Origin: Undaria pinnatifida | Lineage: Eukaryota; Sar; Phaeophyceae; Laminariales; Alariaceae | Assembly (NCBI GenBank): GCA_012845835.1 | Contig: JABAKD010000002.1 | Span: forward strand, 2,086,501 to 2,150,500 | Direction: 5' to 3' | Length of the DNA: 64,000 nucleotides | Shown: piece after piece, positions 42,500 through 55,340 of the stretch | How positions within the stretch are numbered: position 1 is the stretch's first letter | How the letters are laid out: the number at the start of each line of letters is the position of its first letter | Notes under the pieces: model-generated | The model's database searches: none | The model's input: the letters and a program-made list of their open reading frames with translations, nothing else | Told to the model about the DNA's origin: nothing | Translations under genes and position numbers: made by a program

Positions 42500-44400
42500 T
42501 AATTGATTGGCCAATACTACTAGCGCCTGTACACGGAGGCATGATTGGAGCGATCGGTATTATGTTATTTTGTCCGGATATGCGTTGATACAGTAACGGT
42601 ACTACATTTCAAAGAGATCTGACTCTAGTGGTGTTCAATTTGGAGATATACTTGGATGCAAACAATGCGCACAAGGCTAGTTGTCGGAGGTCTAGATAGT
42701 CTATACCTCTTGCGGAGGTGTGGTGATGTGTGGTGATGCCTCGTTCATCGTTTTTCTCATGGATACAGACATGCTTTACGCTCTCGTCTATAGAAATGGA
42801 GTGTCGCCGATGGGGAGTGTGAGATTTCCCACGTGCGTCAGCGTAGTAACGTGCTGATTCTCTCATAATCCGTAGCATACGGAGGCGTTTCGCCTCTTGT
42901 GTTTGCATTCGGTAAATGGGGAGTGTCCTGCAGGGGGTCTGCTAGAGTTCGATTTGATTAGTGTTTCGATAGGAGTCGTTTTATGTCGGAGACGTGCTGT
43001 TGTTTGCTCTTCCCTACAGAGTACAAAGCTGCGGGGTCAATGTTATTGGGATCTAGTAAACAAATGAGGTCCTTCTTCTGCCTCCACCATTGCAGTGGAC
43101 CACCTAGACTGTCGACGATCTTGCACGGAATGGGGTTCAGCACACGATACCGCAACAATTCGCCGAGGTACATATACACCAGCTTCGCGGACCCCGGAGC
43201 TCCCCTTGCAATTTGCCCTTGCGACGCTTCCACGGGCGGTTGTGTTCCAGACGGCGATCACTGCCCTTGCCTTTTCCTTGCCTATATTTAACAACTTGAT
43301 ATATCCGCCGTATACATAATATACAACACTCCATATAATATATTATATCGCTTTTTAGTAATATTTTGCTGAAAAGGCCGGGTTCGGCATCGGGTTTTGA
43401 TATAGTCTAATGTGCAAAAAAATGTCTAATTCCGACCCAAAAAAGATGACTAATGATATTTTGTATTATATCATTATTATACACTATAGGGGGGTATATA
43501 TCGGGTAGGGTGATACTGATACCACCCTCTAGTTGTCTCCTTTTTTTTTAGAGGACGGACGCCTTCTCGTTATCATGTGCACCAACGAAAAAGTGCAGCT
43601 CCCCGCCTCACATACGTTCCGAAGCGGACCTCAGTTGGAATATACCGTATTTAGGCCGTTTTTGTTCTGTGTTCAGCAACAAAGTCCACCGCCACAACAG
43701 CAGCTCAATTTTGATGTTTTGTGTTTTTAAGAATGCGCGGTTGTTGATATGAGTTGTACCCGTCATCGGGTACCATCAGTACATTCGATATCGTCCATAT
43801 ACACCGAACAAACGAGCTGATAGCGTGCAGCAAGGCTTGGGTGGAGCTTAATTGAAACATAGTCTATATTCTAAGCAGGTACTTATTGCTGTTCATCAGG
43901 AACAAGTGTGCCGGCGTTGTTGAAGAGACTGATAATCCCGCAGTGGTTGTGGCGTCCAACGCCCGTAGAAGAGAACCACTGGTTTGCTGCCATGGGGCAG
44001 CGAACGCAGACACGGCTAGTAGAGCTTGGGAACATATCAACCCCCCTCTTGAATGACCCTAGTTTGGCAACGATTTATACTAAGATAAGGCATGCGCCGA
44101 ACGATGAGCTGGACAAGCAAACGTGCTTTGCAAGAGAGCACAAACGCCAACGCCGTTTTGGGAGAAGACCGTTCCCTGCTTTGAGCTAAAGAGCCAAAAT
44201 CTGGGAAAACTCGGAATAAAGGTCGTGAGTGTCACCATGATGAGGCACACAATCACACGATAAAATGCGTACCGTTCGAGTGCGGGGTGGCCAAGTTCGT
44301 ACTATTTTTCGGTAAAACACAGCAATAACCTTGTCCAATCGAGAAGCGGACACGAGTTCCTTGGCGGGAGTTATTGACGACTAAAATGGAAACACAGGTA
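42500..44400. other. Intergenic stretch without recognised features
   Basis: Open frames on both strands at 42958–43330 overlap each other and none matches a family I know. A/T-rich sequence at 43320–43500. I see nothing else. Confidence 0.4.
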
Positions 44401-44574
44401 ACACATGATAGCAACGCGCGTTTTAGTCACAGCTGCTGGGGGCATGCCCGGTGGCGGTGGAATTTTCCCTACCCTCGGACACCACTAATGTAAGACCGGC
44501 GAAAGTAGTATGAGGAACGCCAATGGGAAGAAAGCTGAGGCTGGCTATCGGGGACTTGGGCATCAGTAGAACGG

Positions 44575-44860
44575 CCAGGGCTCGGGGGGCCGGCAGAAGC
44601 AGCAACAGCAACCGCAGTAGCGGCAGGACAAGACAGAAGTCAACAACCACAGCAGCGCGGCCAGGGCTGGGCTCACGCACAGCAGCAAGGCAGCGGCAGC
44701 GACAGCTCAGCAGCTCACCCATGTATGGGCTGGTGGACAGCAACGATAACAACTGCAGTGCGGCCAGGACTGGGCTGGTGCACAGCTACACCAGCCACAA
44801 CAGCATCAGATCGGCCTGGGCTGGCATATAGAACAGCAGCAGCATCAGGACAGGAACTCT
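44575..44860 (+). repeat. CAG-rich degenerate minisatellite
   Basis: About four units with gcggccagggctgggctcac, gcacagcagcaa or gtgcacagctacacc. Lies just upstream of the integrase part of the second Copia remnant. Confidence 0.65.
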
Positions 44861-45049
44861 GGCCGCAACAATGGAAAAAAGGTCTATAGGAGCAGTATTT
44901 ATACTTTTCGACGGGGCTGGCAACAAGTGGTGTCACCGGTAAGCTTGTCGGCAGCGGTAGGCTCAGTACGCTGGTCGGCAGAGTTTCCTTCCGAACCCGT
45001 CCCGGCCATTGAAGCTGCTGTACTGTCCCCCGCAACGCTCAAGCCTGCA

Positions 45050-47815
45050 ACGGCCATGCTCCGAGGGCCTCGTGCGCATGACGGCGAACCAGCAGGACGT
45101 CAAGCTCACGGGCACCTTGGCCACCAGGAGTGTGTGTGTGCAGGCGAAGGGCCAGCACGCGTCTATGCCTTGGAACACCACCTCTCGCATGACGCGTCCT
45201 TCGCAGTGCCTTTTTCTTTGTTTTTTCTCTAAATGTCACCTCTGGCGGGGATCACGTACGTGCGTCATCCTGTTTAAGGATGACGCGACCCCAATGTGGT
45301 GTCTACGCCCACTCAAGAGCAAGAGCGCGGCTGACATGGATGCGGCGACGGAGACATTTCTGGCTGACATCAGCTGCAACGTGGTATGCGTCCAGACGGA
45401 CAACGGCGCCGAGATGTATCGAAGCTGTGCGACCGCCTGACCACGTGACACGAGCACACGAGGATCGATCGGCCGAAACATAACGGCGTGGTGGGCGCGG
45501 GCCTGATCTGATCCAGAAAGATGGCATGGCCCTTTGTCTCGCACCCTCCTGGCTGTTCCCTTTGGTGGTTCCTAAACTGGACCGTTTTTGGATGGAATCG
45601 ACTGTGCACTAATATAACTACCTGCCCATGATAGTGACCACAGCCAACACCGGGTGCAAACTGCTGTACATGCTGTTCTATGGGAGGCCGCCACCCACCA
45701 ACAGTACCGCTTGTAGCCAGGATGTGTATTGGTGAATCGGTTCCACAACCCCGGGCCCAAACACGAGGGTTACTTCTACGTTACCAAGGGATCGACTACC
45801 CGCGTGACCACGTTAAAGTCCGCACCTCGTGTGACATGACGAGTAACACGCGGGGTGTGACGTGGGAGACAAAGAGTGTACCGACCATGGCGACCTCGCC
45901 ACTCCCAGGGACAGCGACCACACCGGCGCCACCACAGGAACTGCGCTTCAACGTTTGTTTCATATCGTCGGCGATGATGCCGCCGGTACCACCTGCGTCA
46001 CCAATCCTCCCGATATGCCCGGTAACGACGCCGGGGCCACCGGCGGTGGTAGTGGTGCCACCGGAAATGGCGCCGGAGCCACATGTAGTGCTATCCTCTC
46101 TGGGGGAAAGGCCACGGCCACCCCCATTGCCGCCCCCGGGGACTGGGAATCTCGGCGTGGACAGGATCCCCCGGACAATGCGCTCGAGGACTCTTGCCTA
46201 CAACCAGGACTTTGCTGCGACACACCCGGTTGGTCAAGCCCTATTCAACCAAAACCGGTGTTCCCCCAACCAGCCTACCCCTGCCCTGCCAACCTGACGT
46301 GCGAACGAGGTCTAGGAGCCCGCCACCGCCCGCGAGTTCATGCATTCGGATTACCATGCACATTGGTCGTAAAGTATGAGGTGGGACAATGCCGAACTTC
46401 AAGAGGCGTGAACTTTCGGAGACGAGTATCCGCTTGGGGGCGAGAAAGTGGTTTTGGCCAGTTGGGGCTTCAAGTGGAAGTCATACTAAACGGTTGAGAA
46501 GCAAAGGCGAAGACGGTTGCAGTAGCTAAAGGATGCGGCCAACGCCGGGGATTCTGTCACAACGTTTATTTTGCCCTCAACCTCGTCATGTCGTGTATTG
46601 GCGTGATGGCCGCCATAATATGCGAGGTGCAGTTGTCTACGTGCCATGTAGACGCGGACGCGCGCTTACCAAGACCGAGCTGAAGGAGGTGGTTCTGATG
46701 CGATCGCCTCAAGGCTGTGGAGCATTGTCTGGTAGATTAGTACGCCTAAACAGACCATATACAGGGTCTGGAAAATATGTGGAGGTCTTGGCATGATCTT
46801 GTACTGCAGCCACACGTCGAAAGAACCGTAGCTTTGAACAGAGCCTCGAGGATGCCTGCGGTTTCGCATGGATCGAGGCGGGGTGTTTTGTTTTCAATAT
46901 TGAAGTGGTAGACGTGGATGGAATTTTGTGCGGTAGGCCGTAAAGAGGGAGGTGCAATCGGGGTTTGCGACTAGTTGAAACGTTTACACTCCATCAACAA
47001 CGTAGGCGAGCTGCGATTGTGCTGGTTGTCACTATTCCCGGGATGAGGTCGCGGGTTTACTGACGATTTCGAAGGCGTCTTTAGCGGGAAAGACAGTCAA
47101 TTAATTGGTGTGATAACAGGTAGCAGTACCCCGTCGTCGACTGATATCTTGCTCGGGTGTTTGACACCAACGAGCCCAATGGGGGTTGGCCATTTCGTGA
47201 GCAGGCAAGGGATTTGATGCGGCTTGCTAACCAGACCAGACCTGACGTCTCGAATATCGTGAGAGCAGTCGAGAGGTGTGCACGCCACAATAGATTGGAG
47301 CACTGGAGCGCAGCGAGAAGGACTTTGGATTCCAGGGTGCGTAAACATTATGGGTGACTACGGCAATACTTTCAGAGAGATAGTGGTCTGAGGGCAGTAG
47401 TTTACGCTTATGTGACGTACACGACCAAAGCTATCAGCTAGAACATGTGTCAGGCGGAATCGTGGTGTGTGGGGGTGCGGCTGTATACAATGGATTTCTT
47501 GGTTGCAGAAGAGCGACACATCCTCTTACGAAAGGCTGAGAATGCTGCGATGGCAGAGGGCTTTGAGGCAACGCTAATGCTGCGCCACGCGTGGCGTGAT
47601 TTACCGCCTGGTTTTGGGTAACCGTGCGTTCAGTCTGTTCGAAGATAACAAGAGAGCGCAATCCAGATGGGAGTCAATCCAGAGACCAGCTCGAACTCGA
47701 AGCATGTTGACGCGCGATATCACGTTCTGAGGCAGTTCGTCGTGATGGGAGGGTTAAAAATAGCGTGTGTGCATCTGGATTGCCAGCACGCCGATTTCCT
47801 GATTTGACCCCTCGA
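45050..47815 (+). mobile_element. Second Copia retrotransposon remnant (integrase to RNase H)
   Basis: Plus strand, highly broken. 45210–45420 carries the integrase segment ILFKDDATPMWCLRPLKSKS and VQTDNGAEM. About 45840–46350 is the Pro/Gly/Thr-rich linker. 46670–46760 has VLMRSPQGCGALSGRLVRLN of RT. 47190–47300 has LMRLANQTRPDVSNIVRAVE. 47655–47815 has SAIQMGVNPETSSNSKHVDA of RNase H and ends HADFLI-stop. Gag, protease and LTRs were not recognised. Sequence differs clearly from the element at 48.6–54.7 kb, so this is a different lineage. Confidence 0.8.
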
Positions 47816-47874
47816 AAACGACCCCTTTCGTTGTCACAGAAATTGCGTGGAGAAATTTTGTCGTTTGATACGGG

Positions 47875-48065
47875 TTTGGCGTGCTGTTCTTGAGTTATAG
47901 ATGATATTCCGGTATGGTGTGGTTTTGGTACGCGGTTCTTGAACTTGATATTCTAGTATGGTATGGGTCTCGTACGCAGTTCGTACATTTGCGCTTCTGA
48001 TATTGTATGGTTTGGGTATGCAGTTGATGAATTTGACATCCTAGTATGTTGTGGGTTTGGCGTGT
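47875..48065 (+). repeat. Four ~50-bp tandem units after the Copia remnant
   Basis: gatattccggtatggtgtgg, gatattctagtatggtatgg, gatattgtatggtttgggta and gacatcctagtatgttgtgg each followed by a [ct]g.t[cg]tt[ct].[ct]ga stretch. May be part of a decayed LTR. Confidence 0.6.
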
Positions 48066-48269
48066 TGTTCCTGAATGTAAGGCTTTGGTATGATGAAACC
48101 ACCTTGTTTGAATTGATAACCTGAACGGTTACATGCGACACCCCGGTTGCAACGGCATGTGACTGCTTATGGTTTTTGTTGGTGTCTGTTTGAATTCGTA
48201 AGCAGGATCGTGAAATAAGGTACACAGGTTGAAACGACATTTCACAGCAGAAGCTATGATACGACTACC

Positions 48270-48450
48270 TGAACAAGGCTACGGTAGGGGGGATGTTACA
48301 ATACACCCCCCTTTCCCCCACCGGGTTTGAGCCCTCGCACGCGTGACCCTCACGGACAAAGATACATCGGGCGATTTTGTAGGCGCAGTGTAGCTTACCG
48401 TTCCACTGTGAGTCAACGTCGCATACTTAAAACAGCACGAAAGCTGAGAA
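48270..48450 (+). repeat. Family B element, partial copy next to the Copia 3' LTR
   Basis: acaaggctacggtagggggg, ccctcgcacgcgtgaccctc and cagcacgaaagctgagaatc. Lies between the two Copia remnants. Confidence 0.6.
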
Positions 48451-48608
48451 TCGCAAAGGAACATGAGGGCCTACTCGCGCGAATTACCCCGACCGCCCCC
48501 CCCCCACCCCCCCCGCGCCCCTCCGCCGAAAGTGAACTTCCTACCGTAGCCTCGGTCGCATGTTATGTCTGTTTTGGAGATTTGGTTTCGGGACACCATG
48601 ATGTCTTG

Positions 48609-49029
48609 TGTTCAAATAAAAGATTTGAACAGGAGGCGAAGGGGCAACAAAACAGCCCCGAGCTGATGTCCAGACAATTAACTGCCCTTTGCAGTATGTT
48701 CCAGAAATAAGAAGATCTTGTGCTTCATCTATATTATGAAATGTCTAGATGAACACGGAAGGAAAAAGGGGGAGAGGATGGAGAGGATGGCGAGAGTGGA
48801 GTGACCATGGGGTGGGCATGGACTACCACCTCATCACGTCTACCGTCGAGTCATAATCCTCAGTACCTTCCTGAACTACAACCCAAGAATTCTCAAATCT
48901 AGATTCTCCCGCAGTATTCTTTTCCAAGGAACTTTCCTCTCAATATCCCATGGGTACCATTTTCTCGCAAAAACCCGAGTGCAACTGTGCAACTGCCCGA
49001 CGTACATTCGTTGATATAACCTGTGTACA
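48609..49029 (-). repeat. Copia element 3' LTR
   Basis: Partner of the LTR at 54274–54671, about 20 bp longer because of small insertions (for example extra gagaggatgg units). A purine-rich tract lies immediately before it on the element strand. Confidence 0.85.
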
Positions 49030-49128
49030 TTGAATACCCTCCCTCGGTGTAGCAACAAGCGTAGGCATTGCCACGTTACTTATTGCTAAAACGAGAACTA
49101 ACCACCTAACATCAAATAATGGGATCTC

Positions 49129-50010
49129 CTACAAAACCGTGAAAAAATGAGACCTAACCTCTTCCCAAAAGGAAATCGCGGTTCCTTTCAAAACTCCCCC
49201 TATCATATTAAGGGCTTTTGCCAGAATGTCAGCATCTTGATCTTGTGACCGAGTACACTGCACTGAGATTTCTCCGCTGGCAGCCATTTCCCTGAGAAAA
49301 TGGTGACGCACATCAATGTGCTTGCTGCTGGATGAACTCAAGGTTTGTTTCGCTAAGTCTATCACCCCCTTGTTGTTCTCGTACACGCCAATGCTCATTG
49401 GCCCTGGATTGGGCATCAGAAGCACCAATATCCCCCTAACATAATGCCTCCTTGACCCCGTCTGCCCTGGCTACGTATTCCGCCTCCGTGGTAGATAGAG
49501 TGGCGCACTTCTGAGTTCTAGAGTGTCAAGACACTTGCGTACCTCCGCAACAAATTGCCACACCATAAACGGAACGCCTGTCCTCTGCCTTGTGGGCATA
49601 GTCTGCGTCTACGTACGTCTCCAAACCAAACTCCCAAGTGCACAGATCCCAAAAATTCATCATATCTCCCGACAGTCAGCCTTAAGTCCGACGCGGCATT
49701 CAGATACTCGAGTATCGTCTGTACCGGTTAGCGGTGAATCGGCTTGGGGTCACCGCGCGATTGTCCGAACTGCATTCGCGATATCGGGTCTCGTCTTTTT
49801 CGCGATCCACATCAGGCTCCCCACGATATCACGGAACGGTACATCCACTACTGTCTCCTCATCGCTCCCGTGCCTGAGATCAAGGCAAGTAGAAGCGAGG
49901 ATGAGATTGGGCTTCGAGACTCCAAAGCGATTTAGTACACCCCGGATAAGCTGGGTTTGCGAAATCTCCAAAGTACCTTTCTTTCGGTCTCTCTTGTACT
50001 CACTGCCCAT
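49129..50010 (-). pseudogene. Copia RT thumb and RNase H region, broken
   Basis: DIVGSLMWIAKKTRPDIANAV marks the RT end; then TEAEYVA and, in another frame, VYENNKGVIDLAKQTLSSSSSKHIDVRHHFLRE, the Copia RNase H C-terminal signature. At least two frame breaks lie between 49430 and 49750. Confidence 0.82.
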
Positions 50011-50046
50011 GTACCATTCTACCTCCCCGAGATGTTTAGTGGGAAA

Positions 50047-50828
50047 TCACTGGTTGAGGGCACTGACTACAACTTCAATCATCTCCTCAGTAGCTGCAAT
50101 CTTGATGTCGCCCACATGAAATACCATCGTCGCCACAACGTCACCAGCAACCACCAGTTGAAGCACACAGGGATCTACCAAGCATTGCTCGAGACCACAC
50201 TCCACAATTGTTGACGACAAGAGCTGATACCATGCTCGACCACATTGCTTCAGACCGTAAAGGGCCTTGTTGAGTAGCACTGCCTTGCTTGCCAGATACT
50301 AATCCACAACCGGGGGGCGGACGCAGGTAGATATCAGTGTCCAATTCCGACTGAATGAAAGCCTGGTCTACATCTAAGTGGCTCAGGCCCCAGTCCAGCT
50401 TGCATGCCATAGCCGCTACCAACCTGTTAGAAGTAGCAGACGTTGCAGGAGCAAATGCCTCAAAGTAGTCTACTCCCTTTACCTGACTGTACCCCATGGC
50501 CACCATACGGGCTTTCACCCTGCCAGCCATACCATGCTAACCACCCTTCCACTTGAACAGCCACTTGGCGTCTACGATGTGTCACCCCTTAGGAATCCAT
50601 TCACCTCTCCGCAAAGGTTCTGGCTGCCACGAGCCCATCGAACTCCATCCTCATCGCCTCCATCCACACGTCCAAATACTGCAACGAGCATGCCGCAGGG
50701 TACGACACTGACTCCGGCCCTGCTTCCCGGACGAAACATTTCCGTAACTCGCCCGGCTTCCGAGTAACCTGTATCGCTAGCAGCCCGTGGATTAGTTTGC
50801 CCCCTTCTTCGGGACCAAACATACTCAC
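50047..50828 (-). pseudogene. Copia reverse transcriptase region, catalytic motif lost
   Basis: WMEAMRMEFDGL, AKWLFKWK, KARMVAMGYSQVKGVDYFEAFAP, LDVDQAFIQSELD and LLNKALYGLKQCGRAWY follow the normal Copia RT order across frame breaks at about 50600, 50530 and 50290. The catalytic Y-V-D-D box reads FHVGDIKIA, with one Asp replaced, so activity is lost. Confidence 0.85.
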
Positions 50829-50943
50829 CGGGCTAGCTGCGTTTTGATTGAGCCCTCGCGTCTGAGCTCTGCTTCGCCCCAGCTCCTCGCCATCTTTTCG
50901 TCCAAGGAAGGTAGATTCAAGTCTTGGCGTTCCGCAGTCCGCA

Positions 50944-51603
50944 TCATCGTAGGCACCGGACGACCCTCGTCCGATGACGATGTCTCGCTCCCCTCGACCG
51001 AGATGTTGCCGTCGGCAGACGTCTCGTTGCTCTCCGAAGACAAATAAACATGAGTCCTTCTACGGTAGCCCCCCCACTTTCCTTCAACGAAATCGCCGGG
51101 TTCAAAACCAGCTCCCGGTCGTATCTCCCGAAACACGGTGTCCCTCTGTACCCCGACGTCATCGATCGACAGACCTTTGCACACAAGAAAACATGTGGAT
51201 ACTTTTCTTTCAATAGCATTCTTCCTTGTGTCGAGCGACCCTGAAACGTTTGTTGAAGAAAATCGCTGGTTTTGGGAGGGGCTATCGTGGAATCAGTCAC
51301 ATCTTGTGGGGCAGTTGTAGTGTCAAGGGCCCGCAGATTTTCACCGCACACTGAACCCCTCTCACTTTCTCCACCATGGCCTGCGCTCCCCACCGGAAGT
51401 GTTACTCGACGCTGATGGGGGATTCCCCTCCCCAGAAGTGGCAATGGGGTCGGTGGACCAGAATCAATATAGTCTAGCCCACCCGGCTTTGACGTCTCTC
51501 CCAGCCCCGATGTCCCTCCCGGCTCTGACGTCCCTCCCGGCTCCGGTGCCCTAGCCAATTCCGGCGATGCCGACTGCTGCAGTTGCACCGGTGGCACTTT
51601 CAT
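50944..51603 (-). pseudogene. Copia integrase–RT linker
   Basis: Open frame with Pro/Gly/Ser-rich repeats (PGGTSEPGGTSGLGETSKPG) and a C-terminal integrase-like part. Low sequence conservation is usual for this linker. A related fragment lies at 57955–58180. Confidence 0.6.
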
Positions 51604-51636
51604 ACCCGGTGGAGCCTTCTAGATGGCGCCCCTTGT

Positions 51637-52450
51637 TTATATCACCTTGTTTGCCCGCGTCAGCATCCGCAATACGTCAATGGGGTGGTCGATGCCCGGC
51701 ACGAGGTAGAAGCTACTCTCGCACCTGGGGAACGACTTCGACGAGCGGTTCCAGCGGCGATATCCCGGACGAAGAAACGGGCGTAGTGATGCAGGTGCTG
51801 CCTCGCCGTACCACATCTCGTGCGGCAACTTGTTGCCTGGGTTAGATGTCGTCGCAGTGCGGTTCAGGGATTCGCACGCCCAGCGTACAGCCTCAGCCGA
51901 GAGAGTGTTCGATGGTGGCAGTTTGATGTGGGGAAAGAGGATGGGGGCTTGGACACGAGCGGCAAAAGCCGCGTATTGGATGATGCCGAGGGCTCTCTCG
52001 GCAACGCCGTTCAATTCTGGACTCTTTGCGTTCGTGAATTCCAGTTTTATACAATACTGCCTGCATACGTCCTCTAAATTCCCACCAAAGAACTCTCCAC
52101 CGTTGTCAGACCTTACTATATATATCTCCGACGGCACACACCATCCGCACGCACATCAGCCAAAACCTTGCTGAAGACGTCAGCGGCATCGGATTTACGC
52201 GCGAGAAAGTATACCCAAGAGTACAGGGTAAAGTCGTCATTCACTATCATCACATACCCTTTACCTTGCATTGAACGGACGCTTTTAGGCCCACCGAGAT
52301 CAACAAATACTGTTCCTAGTTTCTGCGTAGCTCGTGATTTTGTACTGTTGGCAATCGGCTTTACGGTATTCCTTGGCCATGAAACACCTAGTGCACGGCC
52401 TCAATCACCTAGTAGCTCTACACCTAGCGATTTCGCCGTCTCTCTTTCAA
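51637..52450 (-). pseudogene. Copia integrase region, broken
   Basis: Contains the first catalytic-strand segment FVDLGGPK…VMIVNDDFTLYSWVYF and, after a frame break at about 52140, IVRSDNGGEFFG and SPELNGVAERALG. These match the D, D and E segments of a Copia DDE integrase. The zinc-finger HHCC part upstream (FHCLHCHANEFL, about 52460) is partial. Confidence 0.85.
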
Positions 52451-52813
52451 CAGAAATTCGTTAGCATGGCAGTGCAAGCAGTGGAAAACGTTGGTATACG
52501 GCAGCCTTACGCGAGTCAGCACTACTGGGGGCTATCCCTGGGAATACCAGGGAAACAGAGTGAGTAGGCTGCACTGGGCTCTCGATGGGCTCGGGAACCG
52601 ACATGGGAAAGGGGATGTAGTCGTTATCAGGGTCAATCCTTCTACCAAAGTTCGAGTGTTCAGATCCATTACTCCAAACCCTAAGACGTCCATCCGCTAA
52701 GATCACGCCTATATCTTCATGATCAGCCACGAAACCTACCCCTCGCTTGTGTGCAGCCATGAAGGAAAAAAGGTTGAACGCCAAGCCGGGTACGTAAGCC
52801 ACCTACTCCAGCC

Positions 52814-53044
52814 TTACTTGACACCTCCTGCCTTGTTGGGAAAAGCTACAGTCAGCGACCCGTAACCCTCAACGCCAACTAGAGTATCGTTACCAATCTC
52901 AACCTTGTCCTCGGTTGGGTGCAAGCCACGGAGCAAGTCAGCTGATCTAGTCATGTGAAAGGTCGCGCCACTATCAGCTATCCTCTTCTCTGTACCGTCC
53001 TTACTCTGCTCGCGCCCTCCTATCGCATCACTCTTACCAAGCAT
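52814..53044 (-). pseudogene. Copia aspartic protease region
   Basis: IADSGATFHMT carries the D-S-G active-site triad of retrotransposon proteases, followed by IGNDTLVGVEGYGSL, the usual downstream strand. The frame stops before the following VAYVPGLAFNLFS block (52802–52461), so protease and integrase are no longer in one frame. Confidence 0.8.
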
Positions 53045-53064
53045 ACCGATCGTCAGACACCCTA

Positions 53065-54256
53065 TTACCTCACCACAACCGCTATGGGATTTCTTTGAGG
53101 CGCGGATGACGTGTGCTGTATCGATGACCTGGCTCCAGGCATCGGCGACATTCGTTCCGCATGTTGTCGTACTTCCTCTCCCCGTCCTTCGTACTGCCGT
53201 TGTCGTTTTTTGGTTGCAGCATCGCTACCGGAAGTACCCTTACCAACCACACCCTCATTATACCGGCCATTCTTACCTCTACCTTTCTGCTTACGGTTTC
53301 GGCGGGCGGGCTTGTTCGCAACGATGGCTTGTCCTACATTATGATTCTTCCTGCTCGTACTTGTAGACATGACTGTGTACCTCTGCCTTACTATCGCCTC
53401 TATCTTGGCACGGGTGATGTTGTTTCTGTACAATACCGTACGCTGTTCGGATTCGTAATCTCTCGTAAGTACTTTTGCAATATCCAAATTCACATTCTCT
53501 ACAGGTAAGAGTGCCCCCAAATATCCTAGCACGCCCACGATCTTGTCTACCCGCGCGAAAAGCTTCATCGGATCTTCGTTTTTTCCATCTCCAATTCATT
53601 GAAAAGACGTTTCCATTTAGATTTCTCGGAGAGTGTTTTGGGTAAGAAGCAATTGTACACTAATCGCCAACCAGCACTAGGTGAGTTGGTGTTAAACACC
53701 GTGCTCAGCAACTCACGGTCCGTGATGCTCTCCGTTAAACACGTCCACGCGATACGCCCTCGTTTAATGCTAGCATCACCGAATCCTTGATCAAACAAAA
53801 AACGAGAAGTCACGGAGGGATCGCCTACGGGAATGCCAGTTACAGTTGTAAATGCTTGCATAGAATCATTCGACAGCGCAAATTCCTTTAAAACATCTCT
53901 TCCATAAAGGAAAATGTACACTACTCCCCAGCTTGGGAACGGCAGATTTGATTTCCCGAGATCCTAAGGCGAAACTGCCACCCCTGGCAACCTCGACCTA
54001 ATAGTTTATAGCAGACTATTGATGTTGACTCCTTCATCCCTACGACTGGGTGAAGCAGACTCTGCACGCTCACCAATCCCAGCACCTTTGGGATGCTGGT
54101 CTCCATCCCCTCTTGCAGTCCGCCAGTCTCTTCCCGACTAGCCTCGATTTTTGACAGCCTTTCTTCAAAGGTCTTTGCCTGATTCCCTAGCAGGGCTTTG
54201 AGTATCTCAACAATACTTTCTTGGCCACCCATCTCACAACAACTAGTCAAATTCAA
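53065..54256 (-). pseudogene. Copia gag region, broken
   Basis: Three overlapping frames carry a gag-like protein: an N-terminal coiled-coil-like part (54256–53921), a middle part with SEKSKWKRLFNELEMEKTK (53921–53565) and a basic C-terminal part (53568–53065). A zinc-knuckle remnant CRRCLEPGHRY lies at about 53130; the expected final Cys is absent. Frames shift at about 53920 and 53570. Confidence 0.75.
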
Positions 54257-54273
54257 ACTTTAGCCCTTGAACG

Positions 54274-54671
54274 TGTTCAAAATATAAAGTTGAACAGAAG
54301 ACGGAGTGGCAACAAAACAGCCCCGAGCTGATGTTCAGACAAATATCTGCCCTTTGCAGTATGTCCCAGAAATAAGAAGATCTTGTGTTTTATCTTTATT
54401 ATGAAGTATCCAGATGAACACAGAAACAAAAATGAGGAGAGAGTGGGGTGACCATGGTGTGGGCACGGGCGACAACCTCATTACGTCTATCGTCGAATCA
54501 TAATCTTCAGTACCTTCCTGAACCACAACCGAAGAATTCTCAAATCCAGATTCCCTGCAATATCCCTTTCCAAAGAAATTTCCGCTCAACTTCCCATGGG
54601 TAACGTTATCCCGCAATAACCCGGGAGTGCAATTGTGCAACTGCCCGACGTACGATCGTTGATATAACCCA
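54274..54671 (-). repeat. Copia element 5' LTR
   Basis: Aligns along its length with 48609–49029; shared blocks include caacaaaacagccccgagct, cccagaaataagaagatctt (ttccag… in the other LTR) and gcaactgcccgacgtac. Differences and indels are scattered throughout. Confidence 0.85.
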
Positions 54672-55340
54672 TGTTGAATACTTTGGAAGGTGCTTTTCTG
54701 ATCTCGTTCACCAAGAGGGGGCTGTTGGGTGTGTTCTCGGTTTTCGAAACGTTTACGTAGAGGTGTGGGGGAATCCGCAGATAATACAGACGTGCTTCTT
54801 CCAGTGGCATGCCATGCCTGAAGAGGTGCCCGTGCTTCCACTCGCTGTTACTCGATAATTTGCGCAAGATTCCGATTGTGCCGCCATCCCAGGTGCCGTG
54901 GCATAAGCCCGTCCCGGCTTGCTCCTCTCAGACACATGCCGCGATACAGGTGCACCAACCATTGCTATTTCTGAGGCTACGTCACTTGAGGAGCTCTATA
55001 CTTTAATCACCCATAAATTGATTAGGAGTAAGCTTAAGGGCAACCCAATGAACAAGCCGATTGCCTAGGTGTACAAAACCTTCAGATTGAACAACAGCAA
55101 CTGTGCATTTTCCGACAATCTTGGGATTAAGGAGGCCCGCCGTCCACCAAAAAGCAAAAAACGTGTGCTCTAGCTTTATCGTAGCGCGTCGCTCTACAAC
55201 GTGCGCAGTATACGTTACAACAAAGTGTCTTGTTCGTCACATTGACAATAACTTGCTACCAGAAAGTTGAGAGGCAGAAGCTTCTTATTTTTGATCCCCG
55301 AAAAACGCATGGGGCGCAAAGGATATGGTTGTAGGGGGTG

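Larger units (their letters stand above)
48609..54671 (-). mobile_element. Copia-type LTR retrotransposon, degenerate, both LTRs present
   Basis: On the minus strand the order is LTR, gag, zinc knuckle, protease, integrase, reverse transcriptase, RNase H, LTR, the Ty1/Copia order with integrase before RT. The two LTRs differ at many positions, and the coding region needs several frame changes and has stops, so the copy is old and inactive. A purine tract (GAGGGAGGG, minus strand, about 49037–49045) precedes the 3' LTR. The LTR 3' ends both read TTTGAACA. The 5' edges share GTATTCAA, so their exact start is uncertain by about 10 bp. Flanks CAAAG and CAAGA are similar but not identical, so a target duplication is not proven. 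Confidence 0.9.

Noticed and set aside
42958-43294. hAT transposase-like C-terminus (GGPLQWWRQKKDL)
   Set aside because: Only a short W-W similarity; the surrounding residues do not follow the dimerisation domain and the other frames are open too.
44423-44831. Overlapping Ser/Arg-rich and Leu-rich frames
   Set aside because: Products of the CAG-rich minisatellite at 44575–44860.
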